Assembly: GCF_037975245.1 (NCBI RefSeq)
Contig: NC_092565.1
Coordinates: forward strand, 14,537,499-14,601,498
Reading direction: 5' to 3'
DNA from: Apostichopus japonicus
Lineage: Eukaryota > Echinodermata > Holothuroidea > Aspidochirotida > Stichopodidae
DNA length: 64,000 nucleotides
Made by a program: the position numbers and the translations under genes. Positions 34,688-46,649 of the stretch are shown here, in pieces; position 1 is the stretch's first letter, and every line of letters starts with the position of its first letter. Below the pieces are notes generated by a model, which made no database searches, was not told where the DNA came from, and saw nothing but the letters and a program-made list of their open reading frames with translations.

Positions 34688-36155
34688 ATGTTGAGTGTTG
34701 ACATCAACACTAGAAGACTGTGAAACGTCAGCATATAAGTTGAGTGTTGACATCAACAATAGACGACTGTGTAACATCAGTATATAAGTTGAGTGTTGAC
34801 TTCAACACTAGACGACTGTGTCACATCAGTATACAAGTTGCGTGTTGACATCAACACTAGACGACTGTGTAACATCAGTATATATGTTGAGTGTTGACAT
34901 CAACACTAGACGACTGTGTAACGTCAGCATATAAGTTGAGTGTTGACATCAACACTAGACGACTGTGTAACGTCAGTATATAAGTTGATTGTTGACATCA
35001 ACACTAGACGACTGTGTATCATCAGTATATAAGTTGAGTGTTGACATCAACACTAGACGACTGTGTATCATCAGTATATATGTTGAGTGTTGACATCAAC
35101 ACTAGACGACTGTGTAACGTCAGTATATAAGTTGAGTGTTGACATCAACACTAGACGACTGTGTAAGGTCAGTATATAAGTTGCGTGTTGACATCAACAC
35201 TAGACGACTGTGTATCATCAGTATGTAAGTTGAGTGTTGACATCAACACTAGACGACTGTGTAACGTCAGTATATAAGTTGAGTGTTGACATCAACACTA
35301 GACGACTGTGTATCATCAGTATATAAGTTGAGTGTTGACATCAACACTAGACGACTGTGTAACGTCAGTATATAAGTTGATTGTTGACATCAACACTAGA
35401 CGACTGTGTAACATTAGAATATATATTGAGTGTTGACATCAACACAAGACGACTGTGTAACATCAGTATATAAGTTGAGTGTTGACTTCAACACTAGACG
35501 ACTGTGTCACATCAGTATACAAGTTGAGTGTTGACATCAACACTAGACGACTGTGTAACATCAGTATATATGTTGAGTGTTGACATCAACACTAGACGAC
35601 TGTGTAACGTCAGCATATAAGTTGAGTGTTGACATCAACACTAGACGACTGTGTAACGTCAGTATATAAGTTGATTGTTGACATCAACACTAGACGACTG
35701 TGTATCATCAGTATATAAGTTGAGTGTTGACATCAACACTAGACGACTGTGTATCATCAGTATATATGTTAAGTGTTGACATCAACACTAGACGACTGTG
35801 TAACGTCAGTATATAAGTTGAGTGTTGACATCAACACTAGACGACTGTGTATCATCAGTATACAAGTTGAGTGTTGACATCAACACTAGACGACTGTGTA
35901 ACGTCAGTATATAAGTTGATTGTTGACATCAACACTAGACGACTGTGTAACATTAGAATATAGCCTATATTGAGTGTTGACATCAACACAAGACGACTGT
36001 GTAACGTCAGTATATAAGTTGAGTGTTGACATCAACACTAGACGACTGTGTAACATCAGTATATAATATTATGTTGAGTGTTGACATCATGCACTAGACG
36101 ATTGTGTAACATCCAGTATATATGTTGAGTGTTGACATCAACAATAGACGTCTGT
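34688..36155. repeat. 49-bp hairpin minisatellite (~30 units) in intron 2 of gene B
   Basis: Units read GTTGAGTGTTGACATCAACA, then CTAGACGACTGTGTAACGTC, then AGTATATAA. Each contains the palindrome GTGTTGACATCAACAC (7-bp arms, 2-base centre). A block of units from about 34839-35440 is repeated at about 35521-35950 with the same private variants, so the array also grew by larger duplications. No coding frame is conserved across it. Confidence 0.95.
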
Positions 36156-36374
36156 GTAACATTCTGTTCCATTCGAGACAAAATACACCACAAAATATAT
36201 ACGAATATGACTAAGAGATGACATTTTATTTTCACCTAAGTTATCTAATACTCTTCACTTTTTATACTATTAATACTGCATGCATTTTAACCCTGCATGC
36301 AATAGAGCTTCGTATCACCTCAACGGTTCGTTTCAGTCCTGCTTCGTCCTACCCATCAAACCTATACCACCAAT

Positions 36375-36673
36375 CAGGCGCGTAGCCAGGAATTTGCCAA
36401 GGGAGGGGCGAAACTGAAGACTCGGCATTACAAACTATCTAAGCGTAGCGCCACCATGGATTGGCGCGAAGCGTACAAGAAAATTTTGGCTGAAAATGCC
36501 TCCCAGATCGCTGGAAATGGCACTTCCCAGACCTTGTAAGTTGCATCTTAGCGTTTTCTCTTTTGAAAATACTAGCGATATCATAAAAACATTAAAAAAA
36601 AAAAAAAAAAATAAACTCAAGAGGGAGCGGGCGGCTGCCCCCTTCGCCCCCCCCCCCCTTGGCTACGCGCCTG
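36375..36673. mobile_element. hAT MITE (CAGGCGCGTAGCC family), copy 2
   Basis: A 299-bp element with inverted ends CAGGCGCGTAGCCAGG and CCTTGGCTACGCGCCTG. It is flanked by a perfect 8-bp duplication, ccaccaat (36367-36374 and 36674-36681). It is inserted just 40 bp from the donor of gene B exon 2 and is in the opposite orientation to 26104-26398. Confidence 0.93.
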
Positions 36674-36712
36674 CCACCAATGTCCTGGATCGAAACATTT
36701 CTTAACACTCAC

Positions 36713-36904
36713 CTGCAAAATTCTCCTTATGACGTTCCCCTCTCCAGTACACTGTGCTCGTGTAATATTGTGAAGCAATCTGTAAAATACGTCGTGTCCA
36801 GGTATTACCAGACCTCGGGAAGCTAGCTAAGGCAATCAGAGGGAACGAGTCTCTCTCACCATGTCGAACCGTGTCCTCCACGGTACTACACCTTTCGACG
36901 TCTG
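36713..36904 (-). CDS. Gene B, second coding exon: PAPS 5'-phosphosulfate-binding loop
   Basis: Encodes DVERCSTVEDTV, then DSFPLIALASFPRSGNTWTR (loop at residues about 110-119), then RILQIASQYYTSTVYWRG and ENFA, ending at a GTGAGT donor (36707-36712). The acceptor region reads TTTTAGCAG, a NAGNAG pair: TAG gives 192 bp and CAG gives 189 bp, and both keep phase 1. The CAG position aligns with gene A's acceptor. The CSTV word here matches the NCST word that is amplified in gene A's array. Confidence 0.87.
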
Positions 36905-37099
36905 CTAAAACAATTCATCAACAGTGATTGATTAAATATAGATGACCAAATACAACGCTGTCTAGAGAGAGGAACAAACTTTTCCATCGCCGTAACTGAT
37001 CATATTAAATATATGTAGATAGTAATGACGAATGACATAAATATAGCTTTAAAAAAATATTGTTACACTATCGGGAGATATCGTGAATTTCTTGTCCTA

Positions 37100-37318
37100 T
37101 CATTCTAAAGTTAAGTCATTCTGTTAATTCATTTAAAGCTAAGTTAAAAACCTCTATGTTTAAAGAAGTCTATGGGTAAACTTGTATTATTATTTTCATT
37201 ATTAGCATTAGTCTATGCCTTCTATTACATTTCTGTAAAGCGCGTTTGAGCATTTTTTCATGGAAATTGAGCTATATCAAATGTCAATTTTATTATTATT
37301 ATCATTATTATTATAAGG
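37100..37318 (+). mobile_element. LINE/SINE 3' end fragment
   Basis: Short remains of a non-LTR element 3' end. A peptide-like FKAKLKTSMFKEVYG is followed by the widespread tail type GTAAAGCGCGTTTGAGCA, then GAGCTATATCAAATGTCA and an ATT repeat. It lies in intron 1 of gene B. Confidence 0.5.
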
Positions 37319-38054
37319 ATCAACGATTTTATCAAGTCCAGAAATGACATCGCACAGTCACTGTCGTTTAAACATATTGATGTATTTTTCCTATTCACTG
37401 ATTTGCCTTATATGTTCTTAATAATATTAAATAATATTGACAAATATCGGTGTTAATTTAATAATGAGGATACTAACTGTACTGTTACCTATTGTTTAGT
37501 AACAAAACTTATACCCTCACAATCAAAACACGAAACGATGAAAGAAATTAAAAATAATAGGCCTACTTAATACGCTTCACCTCTCTGTACATGCATAAAG
37601 GACGTATTGGACAAAATGAACGTTATATACAGTACATCATTGTTATGCGCTGTAGATTCCTTCACAAAATATCTGCACCAAATTTGAAAATAAAAATAAT
37701 CTTTTTGGGATAAAGATTGTAATGAGGATGTGCTATTGACCTAAGGATGCAGTAAATTACCAGCATATCTTTTAAACCATCAACTCCAGCCACTGAAATA
37801 TCCCTTTAAGATAGTAACAACTGTTTAGTACATTGCGGGAAATTTGTTGTCTCAGAAATGTATAATATATACTACATCTCAGCTTATATTTATTTCTGTC
37901 ACCCTCTTAAGTTTATGCCTTATCTTTGGTCATTATACTGATGTGATTTTAATGACATATTTATTTGGTAACTTAAAGTTTTCTTACAAGGTTTAACGCG
38001 CTCCCCAAAAGGTTATGGCTACCAATTTCAACTGAAAGTGCTGCTTTGACTTAC

Positions 38055-38298
38055 TTTGCGTTTGCTGGAACAATTTAACTATGTCCTTCTGGCGTTCCAA
38101 GGATACTATTTTCTTGTCTACGTCATCAGGATGATGAAGCATCTTGTCTGGAGGTTTTTTGTTCCTAATCGCAGCTTTTCGGGTGTGAAACATTAAATCA
38201 TGATTTTTGTCTTCTGTTACTAAGTTGATTACTATGTGGAAAACTACAACGCCAGATATTAGGAAAAAGCCAAGTTTCACGTACCACTTAATATCCAT
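38055..38298 (-). CDS. Gene B, first coding exon: signal anchor and stem of a WSCD-like sulfotransferase
   Basis: The gene product probably moves a sulfate from PAPS onto a sugar in the Golgi lumen. Human WSCD1/2, the closest family I recognise, lack full functional definition here, so the substrate is unknown. The exon starts at ATG 38298, has a short cytoplasmic tail (MDIKWYVK), one membrane segment at residues 9-27 and a charged stem, and ends at a GTAAGT donor (38049-38054) in phase 1. Joined with 36713-36904, 34357-34581 and 31550-31911 it gives an open frame of 340 aa (339 if the alternative acceptor is used). No WSC domain is present, so it is a short form compared with vertebrate WSCD proteins. 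An acceptor (TTTTTCCAG) at 38306 implies an upstream 5'UTR exon. Confidence 0.84.
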
Positions 38299-38533
38299 AT
38301 TGACCCTGGAAAAAGGAAAAATTTGAAGTTAATTACTTAAAGCAGGTCTTAACAGGTAACCATGCTAACCATTTTGCATGCCCAATTATTATTTATTTTT
38401 TTATTTCTACTTTATAACACTACTCATGCATGTCCAACAGTGACTGTCGTAAGTTTTCATATTGCACCATTTGAGTTCAAAATTAAATCCGATAAATTAG
38501 ATAATATTACGAAAAATTATCCTTCTTTATGAC

Positions 38534-38730
38534 AAGTCATCCAAGATTTAGCCTGGGCACGTAAACCAAAACAACTTGTCCACTCTCAGCCCAAGGCCCC
38601 TGCAGCTTACATCGAGACTGTTGTTGTATAGTCTTGATGATGTTACGTCAAGAAATCACGTTATCATGAGTCCCTTGGAAAGGCAATAGATAGCTACACA
38701 TGATCTTAGCGTATAAATTGCCCAGAATAT
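38534..38730 (-). mobile_element. SINE with decayed U2-like head, second copy
   Basis: Shares the tail (GTGCCCAGGCTAAATCTTGG) and the CATCGAGACTGTTG-type body with 27375-27562. The head is decayed to GCTAAGATCATGTGTAG. A further partial body copy follows at about 38745-38830. It lies upstream of gene B. Confidence 0.55.
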
Positions 38731-38865
38731 TACATCGTACTTTGTAACGAAAAGCCATCCAAGAAAGAGGATCCACTCTCAACTTCAGTCCCCTTTACAT
38801 CGAGACTGTTACCGTATGATGATAATGGTTATGGCGTAACACATCAAAGCACATAAGTCATTTAT

Positions 38866-38932
38866 GGAGTGTTAGCTCAGTGGTTAACGCCGGTGCCTTT
38901 CAATCATAAGGTCCCCGGTTCGAGTCACTCCC
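38866..38932 (+). tRNA. tRNA-derived sequence (SINE head or tRNA pseudogene)
   Basis: An A box (TTAGCTCAGTGGTTAACGC) and a B box (GGTTCGAGTCA) are 35 bases apart, with GGAGTG and CACTCC at the ends. The D stem and T stem do not close, and the anticodon loop is 8 bases, so a functional tRNA is unlikely. It probably heads a SINE or is a relic. Confidence 0.38.
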
Positions 38933-41152
38933 AGATTAATATATGTCGTCCAGTTACAGAGTTGTTGACAATTAACATTTCATAATCATGGACGTTAAAT
39001 ATGAATGTAAGAGACTGACTTCGGTCAGCTTGCGGCTTTGATATGCCAATGAGGCTTCTTCGCGAGTTCCTGCTTGCATACATTTAAAGCTGATTAATTT
39101 AGTTTCATAGCAACATTCTTTGTTAGGGTATAACTTTTGCAGTATATGATTTTTGAAGTAAACCATGTATGTATTTTGCAAGTAAAGCATATATATTTTT
39201 GTACGTAAAAAATTCCGCTTTCGCGCCATACGAAAGTTGCTAATGTGAACTTCGTGAGGACTACAAAAAACAAACAAACGAATATTCATGGCGTAAAGTT
39301 ATACAGCTACACGATAGTTGTAATAGACTTGTGTCAAGCATAAACTCGTGACAACAGGAGAGTACTCGTTCTATAGTAAACAGAATGATATTTGGAAGAA
39401 AGTTGTTAAAACGCGTACTTCATATTATAAATGAACTACGAAGTTAAAACTCACAAAACTACAATACACTCTCTGTGATTCTGCAATGCCGAAGATGTTA
39501 CATTAGGTCCAGCCTCGCACTGTTGTAGCATAAGTAACGATTGTTATTTTCTGGTAATTTCCTCCTTCCAAGCCCGAATCGTTCGCATAGACCTAAAGTG
39601 GAATATCTCATTGTGCTTGTGTGTATACCCTTTACAATGTGTACTGAATATCAAGAAATTATATGCATACACACAATATATATAGTGACCATTTCAGAGT
39701 ATAGCTCAGGTTGAATTTTAAAGGTCAGATTTGGTCATACATGATAAACCTTCCTGAATGAAGCCAATTAAATATAAAAGAATTGATTCGGTTCATATCT
39801 AAAGTACTATCTGTAAAGTAATATCTAAATACTGCAGAGCAAGTATTCACTCTGAAAGGAGAAAGCATGGGTGCGTTCGCACCGTTACGGTATCTTTAAT
39901 TATTGGCATAATGAGACGTTTCTCGCGTTTGCGCACAGCGTAATCAAACATATAATCGCGTTTCACCTTTATTGACAGAGATGTGGGGAAGAGCTAGGGA
40001 GGGTGCAGACAGGGCACGAGTCTCCCTGATAATGATACATACCTCAAGATTAAGTTTCTTCATGTGTGTGAACGTATCGGTGTCTGAATATGTAACGTAT
40101 CATCGGTATCGCGGATCAAGTGGAATCGAAACATATCGAAATCGGTAAATGTGATTTTAAAGGGACTTAATACCAGATAAATTCGTCTTATACCAGTATA
40201 TGAGACAAGTACCAATTTAATTCGGTGTATCTTAATTTAAATCGGTACATTTCAATTTAAATAAGTATATCTCAATTTAGGTCGGTATATTTCAATTTAA
40301 ATCGGTATATCTCAATTTAGTTCGACATAATAACAGTTTAAAATCAACATTTCATCGATTTACCTTATTAACTTGTTTGATATCAACAATTTTGGATTAC
40401 AAATGAGGTGTAAATCATTTATTTTAAGGAGGTATCCTTGGGCAGATCTCATATTTAATATGGATATGAACAAGAAGCCTATAGTTTTTGGTGGAGGTCA
40501 AAGGAGTCACCAGGGGTCAAATTGTGGAAACCCTGTATAATTTACCGAATCTCCCAACGACCAGCCTATTAGATATATGTGTTTTGCCCATAGGCGTACG
40601 GGACCATTTAAGTTTGGGGGGGGCAGAACTTTTTGTGCCCGAAAGTTCCCGTGACACTATCTAAGCGGAGCGCCACCATCGGTTGGCGCGTAGCGTACAA
40701 GGAAATTTTGGGCACACAATGCCTCTCAGACTACCGGAAACGGCACTTCTGAGGCCTTGCAAGTTGCATCTAAACATTCTTTATTTTATAATCTCACGTT
40801 TTAGAAATTTACACTACCCCAAAAATTTGGTAAATTAGAAGAAGAAAAAATGGTAACATCACTTTGAAGGGGAAAAATGGACAGTATATTTTTTAAGCTC
40901 CTATTTAGTTACCTTATTTATTATTTTAACACAGTACTTAGCTACCTCCAGAAAAACATACATTGTTCAACGACACGTAGGAGGGATAATGTCGCTGTGT
41001 CGGGTGAGACTGCAATTTGTCTCACAAAAAAGTATAAAATATAACAAAGAATATTATAAACCTGTACTTCTAGGCTTGTAGGCACCCCCCCCCCCACCAT
41101 CCATGAACAAGAATACGTTTCTTATATACACTCATGTTGGGGATGTCCAGGT

Positions 41153-41809
41153 CAAGGGCGGCGGAAGCACTTTTAATCTTGGGGGGGGGGGGGCACCGAC
41201 ATCAAAGGGCACTTTGCAGATATTCGATTGGACTGATGCAGCCTTATATTTAGTACCCTTTATAACTCTTATTGTATTATCTTATATGTGTAAACACATC
41301 ACTCCATCAACGCCCCCCCCCCCCCCTAAAGGAAAATATGCATACTAGCACTGCAATATCCAATGCGCAAATTGGGAAACAAAGAACAAGTTTTCTTTTG
41401 AGACAAAATGAGGTGAAATCATGCTAGTTGCTAATGTAGGAATCTTCCGAATTAGAGTTTTTTTCTTGTTAATGTCTAAACAAATCTTTTCCATTCGAAA
41501 TAGCTTTGAGTTTGACCCACAGAAATTCATTAAAAGTCACGGGCTTAGCCAGGATTTGCAAAGTTGTAAGCACGACTATCTGAGCGGAGCGCCACCATTG
41601 GTTGGCGCGGAGCGTACTAGAAAATTTTTGGTTTTACAAACCCCTCAGATGGCCGGAAACGGCCCTTCCCGAGTGTTCATTCTGGTTCCCTGGCCTCTTG
41701 CTAACTTGAGGCACCTCAATTTTTATGTAGAAAAAGGCACATTTTTAACCTGAGGAAAAGTGGGGGGCACGTGCCCCCTGTGCCCCCCCCCCCGGTTCCG
41801 TCGCCCTTG
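41153..41809. mobile_element. hAT MITE nested in 40589-42234
   Basis: A 657-bp element with ends CAAGGGCGGCGGAAGC and TTCCGTCGCCCTTG. It is flanked by a perfect 8-bp duplication, gtccaggt (41145-41152 and 41810-41817). The uninterrupted site is visible in the relative at about 62980 (RC ATGTCCAGGTATACAG), which proves the insertion. Confidence 0.94.
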
Positions 41810-42046
41810 GTCCAGGTATACAATTGACTAGTTAGAAAAAAAATTGATCGTGCAAAAAGCGTGGTAGCCCCATAGAAATTGATAAGGATTTTTCTATGGG
41901 TAGCCCAAATGAACTGCGCTTACGGGTGGTGTTACACGGAAATATTCGGGCATCATGATGCTAAATAAAGAAAATCATGGAATTGTCGGGCAAAAATTTG
42001 AAAAAGATTCGGGCAAGCTACTGCATATTTATATATATATATATAT

Positions 42047-42188
42047 TTCCAGAGGACAAGAAATTCGGGCAAAAGTCCTGAACAATTCGGGCAGCCTAAG
42101 AGGAGAAAAAAAATTTATATATATTTTTTCTCCTCTTAGGCTGCCCGAATTTTTCAGGACTTTTGCCCGAATTTCTTGTCCTCTGGAA
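42047..42188. repeat. ~66-bp-arm inverted repeat (fold-back) inside the hAT element
   Basis: The arm starting CCAGAGGACAAGAAATTCGG and ending CCTAAGAGGAGAAAAAA is followed, after a short TTTATATATAT centre, by its reverse complement (TTTTTTCTCCTCTTAGG ... TTGTCCTCTGG) with about one mismatch. The relative at 62574-62640 has a single arm next to a (TA)n tract. Confidence 0.9.
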
Positions 42189-43335
42189 ATTTGGGGGCAG
42201 TCTGCCCCCCCCCCCCCCGCCTCGTACGCCTATGGTTTTGCCTTAGAAAAAGAATAGGAGAGGATGTTGGAATTTAGCTTAAGGGCATCCGTAGATAAGA
42301 ATCAGAAGTTTCAACCAAATCTCCAATGACTTAAGTTTGTCGGTAACTTTGGGAGTTGCCATGTCCGTCGCTGCATACATTATGTGCCTGTGCACAAAGG
42401 TGTGAACGTTGTACTGTAATCGTACATACAAAACAGCTATTGGAATGGACGATATCATTGTGAATCATCGGTAATATATCTTTGCTTCTGTTGTTGACGT
42501 TTTCCGACGTATTTCTCAACTATTGAGATTCAGTGCCAAATAAAAACATCAGATTTGTACCACATTGAGTACAGTAGAAGAAGCCTGTTATCTTTGGTAG
42601 AGATAAAACTGTATGTTAAATACAAGAAAAGTTTCCATCTCTGTCATCAGCTGCCAATGTGAATATTGTTTGTCATATCTCAATGCTTTTTGCGGTAGTA
42701 CTTAGATTAAGAATGTTGTTTATACTGGCTTTATCCTACAGCCTGGTGTGTCACATGCATAAAAGATTATTCATGTAGCATCATCGAAACCACACTGCAG
42801 TTTTGTTGTCTGGTTGGTATAGGCTACCCTTGCATATCATGCGGTGAACATTTTTATAAAAACTTGAAAATGTTTGAAATGATTGCAGGTGTCAAGCCCA
42901 TTCACATTATATATTATTGAACACCAAATGGGGTAAACGGTTGATATGTCATCGATTACAACTGATATTAGTGACTTTAAAATCGGTACATGCAAGTTTA
43001 AATTGATATGTACCGATTTAAATTGATATGTACCGATTTAAATTGACACATACCGATTTAATTTGCTATAAGCAACTGAAATATAGGATTACAATTTTCC
43101 TTAGTGAAATAAATTGGTATACGTCTATTTAATCTGGTATAAGTCGATTTAAATTGGTCTATTCCATGTGGTTTATTACATGGCCCTATAACCTACGTCA
43201 AAATAATATAATAAAATGCTATTTTAAATTTCCTCTGTACTGAAAGAGAAGCAAGATGATAAACACAAAATAATTAATAATTTACTCAGCCAATGTTTAA
43301 CCGGCATTTCTTCCATTCGCTTAAGTTATCAGTAA

Positions 43336-43730
43336 CATAGGCTTGGGGGGGGGGGGGGGGGGCTGGAGCCCCCAACCAAATATTTTTGTGAAAATTCGGG
43401 CAATATGCTGAGAATTTTTTCGGGCACCCACTGAAAGAAAAATATATTGCAATGTGTTGTTCTATGGTTAAACTTATATTTTTATTATCAATATTATTGT
43501 AACGACTTCCCCCAAAATGATAACCAATATGGAATGGTATAGTAGTAACACGGCAAATGATTTTATGTAATTGACATGCGATATAACCGATGCATGGCTA
43601 TATCATATGCACATTAAGATGTTGAACGCGCTTGGAGCGCGCGAAAAATGTTGGTTATATTTTGCGGGCAAGTCGTTACAGCCCCCCCCCCCCCCCCCTC
43701 CCAATATGAAATTGGGCTCCTATGCCTATG
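43336..43730. mobile_element. hAT MITE (CATAGGC ends), 395 bp
   Basis: The ends are CATAGGCTTGGGGG and the inverted CCTATGCCTATG, flanked by a perfect 8-bp duplication, atcagtaa (43328-43335 and 43731-43738). Long poly-G and poly-C tracts sit just inside the termini. Confidence 0.9.
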
Positions 43731-43738
43731 ATCAGTAA

Positions 43739-46640
43739 TGTTGACATCCAAATGGTAAATTCTTGACGAAAATTGAATCAGAGGTGATCAGTTGGTATCT
43801 CCATTATAGGTTTCGTAGCATTCCTTAATGTAGAAGCTGTATATTACTATTACCACTTACGATTACTGAAATTAAATAACCATATTTCCCTTCCGATACA
43901 AGTAACTCGTGTAACGTTTAGGTTGTGCTATATCCCGTAAAGAAACAACATACCGAGAGTAGTTTCGCGAAACCAGTACCGCATTACAACTGAGTAAAGA
44001 GGTTTGTTTACAAGTGACGAAAACTTCAGGCTTTATAGTCACCTCAGTTTGAACTTGGATAAGACGGAAGTTGAAGCCGCATACTCAGACTATAACATTC
44101 ACAACCGTAATACCTTAATAGGAATTGAACGAACTGTGATAGCTGCAAATTTAAATCCTGGTTTAACTAACTGGGATCAAATTCGACCTTTTCCGTGTAA
44201 AGGTTGAAAATAACAACCGTGTTGACGACAAAAGGTAATCAAAATCAAAATGATAATCTAGCTGCCAATAAATGACATTAAAATAAAATAAAACTGTTAG
44301 CAAACTGCTTATCCACTAGAGAGCCTGTGTAAGAGAATGTGTCAATGTCAATATATGACATTGACGGTTTTCGTTTCAAAATGAAATTCATGACAAAAGT
44401 GTACACACTTGGCATATTTGATTTTGTTAATTGAGGGGTAGGGAGGAGGTAATTCTTTACTATTTTACTATTACCCTTCCATAGGATTAGACATATATTA
44501 TTGATCAATAGATAAACAACAAAATTAAGGTATACCTGTGTGACCATTATTGAACATTCTGTCCGATTCTTGTCATTTCTTTTACGATATAGCCAGCACA
44601 AACACACACACACATGTTTGTATTACATTCAGACCGAGGACCCCATTGTATTTTCCATTGTTCAAATCCACGTACCCTATACCTTAACAATACCCCATAC
44701 AATAGAATTCTTCCGAGGACGTGGTGATTCTTTAGAAATCACAACCGAGGACCTGAAATTTTTTGGTTCAAGTCCTCGGTCAGATAGCAAAACAAACGCA
44801 CACACACACACAAGTTTTTATTATTATTTGTTGTCGTCGCAGGAACTGTTGGTCGTTGGAAAGCTCAGTTGACTGTTCAACAGAATGAACTCATGGAAAG
44901 AGGATTAAGGAACGGTTAAGAACGAACTGGACTGGAAGAACACTACCACCACACCCCTTTCCACCTCCCATCTATACAGAAAGGGACATGTAGTAAAAAG
45001 TAGTTATACTCAAAGAAAGAATGATCTAAAGACAATAATGAATGACGTCAATTGTAATATCTACTGGTCACTCTCTGACAAAAAGTATAGCAGCAGTTAA
45101 CTAAGACGGAAAATAAATTCTGATAATAGACTCATAATCTAGATGATAAGGAAACAAATGTCTCAGCCAAGCCAATTTCTTAATCAGTCTCTTAAAAATA
45201 AATAGTCCAGATGTATGTTTTTTTGAACTGGTACAAGAGCAACGGATTTGTGTATCCTGGTGGTATTGTCTAACCATCCATAGGCCTATAATCCCGCATT
45301 CTAGGTACTGCAATATTAGATGGAATTCATCTTACCAGCTATATAATTGGAAAAAATATTGAATGAAAAGAGAATATTATACTTTTTATTATTATTTTAT
45401 TCGAAGGTTATTTTCTTCTTCCTTTTGTTTTTGCTTACTAAATTTAAAATAAAAAAACACACATTTTTTCATCTTTTCAAAAATTACCCTTCTGTTGAGT
45501 TATGAAAGATATGGTAATTAAATAGTGCTCCTTTGCAGAGAAATTTAAAAAAAAATCCTAATAAAAGAGGACTTTTTTGTTAAAAGAAAAAACCTTCATT
45601 TCAATATTGGAATTTGTGGTACAAAAATTCAAAGAGTATCCAATATATGTGGAGTTTTGGGAGACGTGCTGTTGCGTTTATCATGCTAAAAACCGAGTCA
45701 CGTGTCACACAACCCCTCGACGTTTGCCCCACCCATTCGCCGGCTCAGATAGTTACTATCGACTTTAAAGATCATCAGAGCCGTTATACCAAACATGCTA
45801 GAAAGCTATACTTATGGCCATTTATTGTCACATTTAGGAAGATATTTACTACCATCTGCAATGAGATTATAGTTGTCTGTAATCTTTTCACTTGCTTTTC
45901 AGATCATTGTACGCTAGCCCATTCAACATGCCAATTGGGCTCGGGAGGGCAGAACTGATACCCCTTATAGTGCAAACGATTGGAATGATTGATTTCAAGC
46001 ACCTTATTTTTACTTGATTTAGTCTTTCGAATCTTGCCGAGAACTTAAATAATAATAATTATAATAATAATAATAATAATTATAATAATAATAATTATAA
46101 TATTGATAATAATTATAATAATAATAACAACAACAATAATAATAATAATAATAACAACAATATATCTTTGATACATTTGAATCTTTGATATCTTAGTCGA
46201 AATACAGTTACCTTATTTTTAACTGTTGTAAAGAGCCTTTACTGCTGGCCTAGTGATTTCAAGTTCATTACTGTAATACGTACAACTCTCTGTATATTAG
46301 AAAAGTTAACGCCTACTGTATCAGTGTTACCTCCGAAATTTCACTTCCAAACAATCCCTGGAACTAAAATACCAAGTTAAGGAGCGTTTTGATTGAGTCC
46401 CAAGTGACATTAAAGGAGTGTTAAACTAGTGTAAGTTAGATAAGGAAAGAAGGAGAAGAAGGTCTAAATGTAGGCATTGGGACAAACGAGAGTAAATATA
46501 AACGAACTTTGTTTGAAGTTTGTGGTATATTTCTGGACAATGCCGATGCGTGTGGGTTCCCCCCCCCCCCCCCTTTCAAGATGGAGGTTGATTTAATTTC
46601 AACTTCAGACCATTTTGCGCGCCGGTGTAGCGCCATCGGT
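43739..46640. other. Intergenic, no gene recognised
   Basis: AT-rich sequence. It contains a 10-bp inverted repeat GACCGAGGAC/GTCCTCGGTC (44632-44641 and 44772-44781) between two CA tracts, and an AAT-rich microsatellite at about 46048-46155. Open frames up to 114 codons have no recognisable domain. Confidence 0.5.
46048..46155. repeat. (AAT)n-rich microsatellite
   Basis: About 108 bp of AAT and AAC trinucleotide repeats with interruptions. Confidence 0.9.
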
Positions 46641-46649
46641 TGTAAAATA

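Larger units (their letters stand above)
40589..42234. mobile_element. hAT element (CATAGGCGTACG family) with nested insertion
   Basis: The ends are CATAGGCGTACGGGAC and the inverted CGTACGCCTATG. They are flanked by a perfect 8-bp duplication, gttttgcc (40581-40588 and 42235-42242). Without the nested MITE at 41153-41809 it would be about 980 bp, which agrees with its relative at 62532-63531. It has no transposase frame. Confidence 0.92.
40160..43195. mobile_element. Probable element with AAATCGGTATA subterminal repeats, host of a nested hAT pair
   Basis: The left flank (40160-40330) has four or more copies of a TTTAAATCGGTATATCTCAA-like word, and the right flank (42970-43190) has inverted copies (ATATGTACCGATTTAAATTG). 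The putative ends GGGACTTAATACCAG and the inverted GGGCCATGTAATAAACC are only roughly alike, and I could not fix a target-site duplication. The hAT element 40589-42234 sits inside. Confidence 0.45.
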
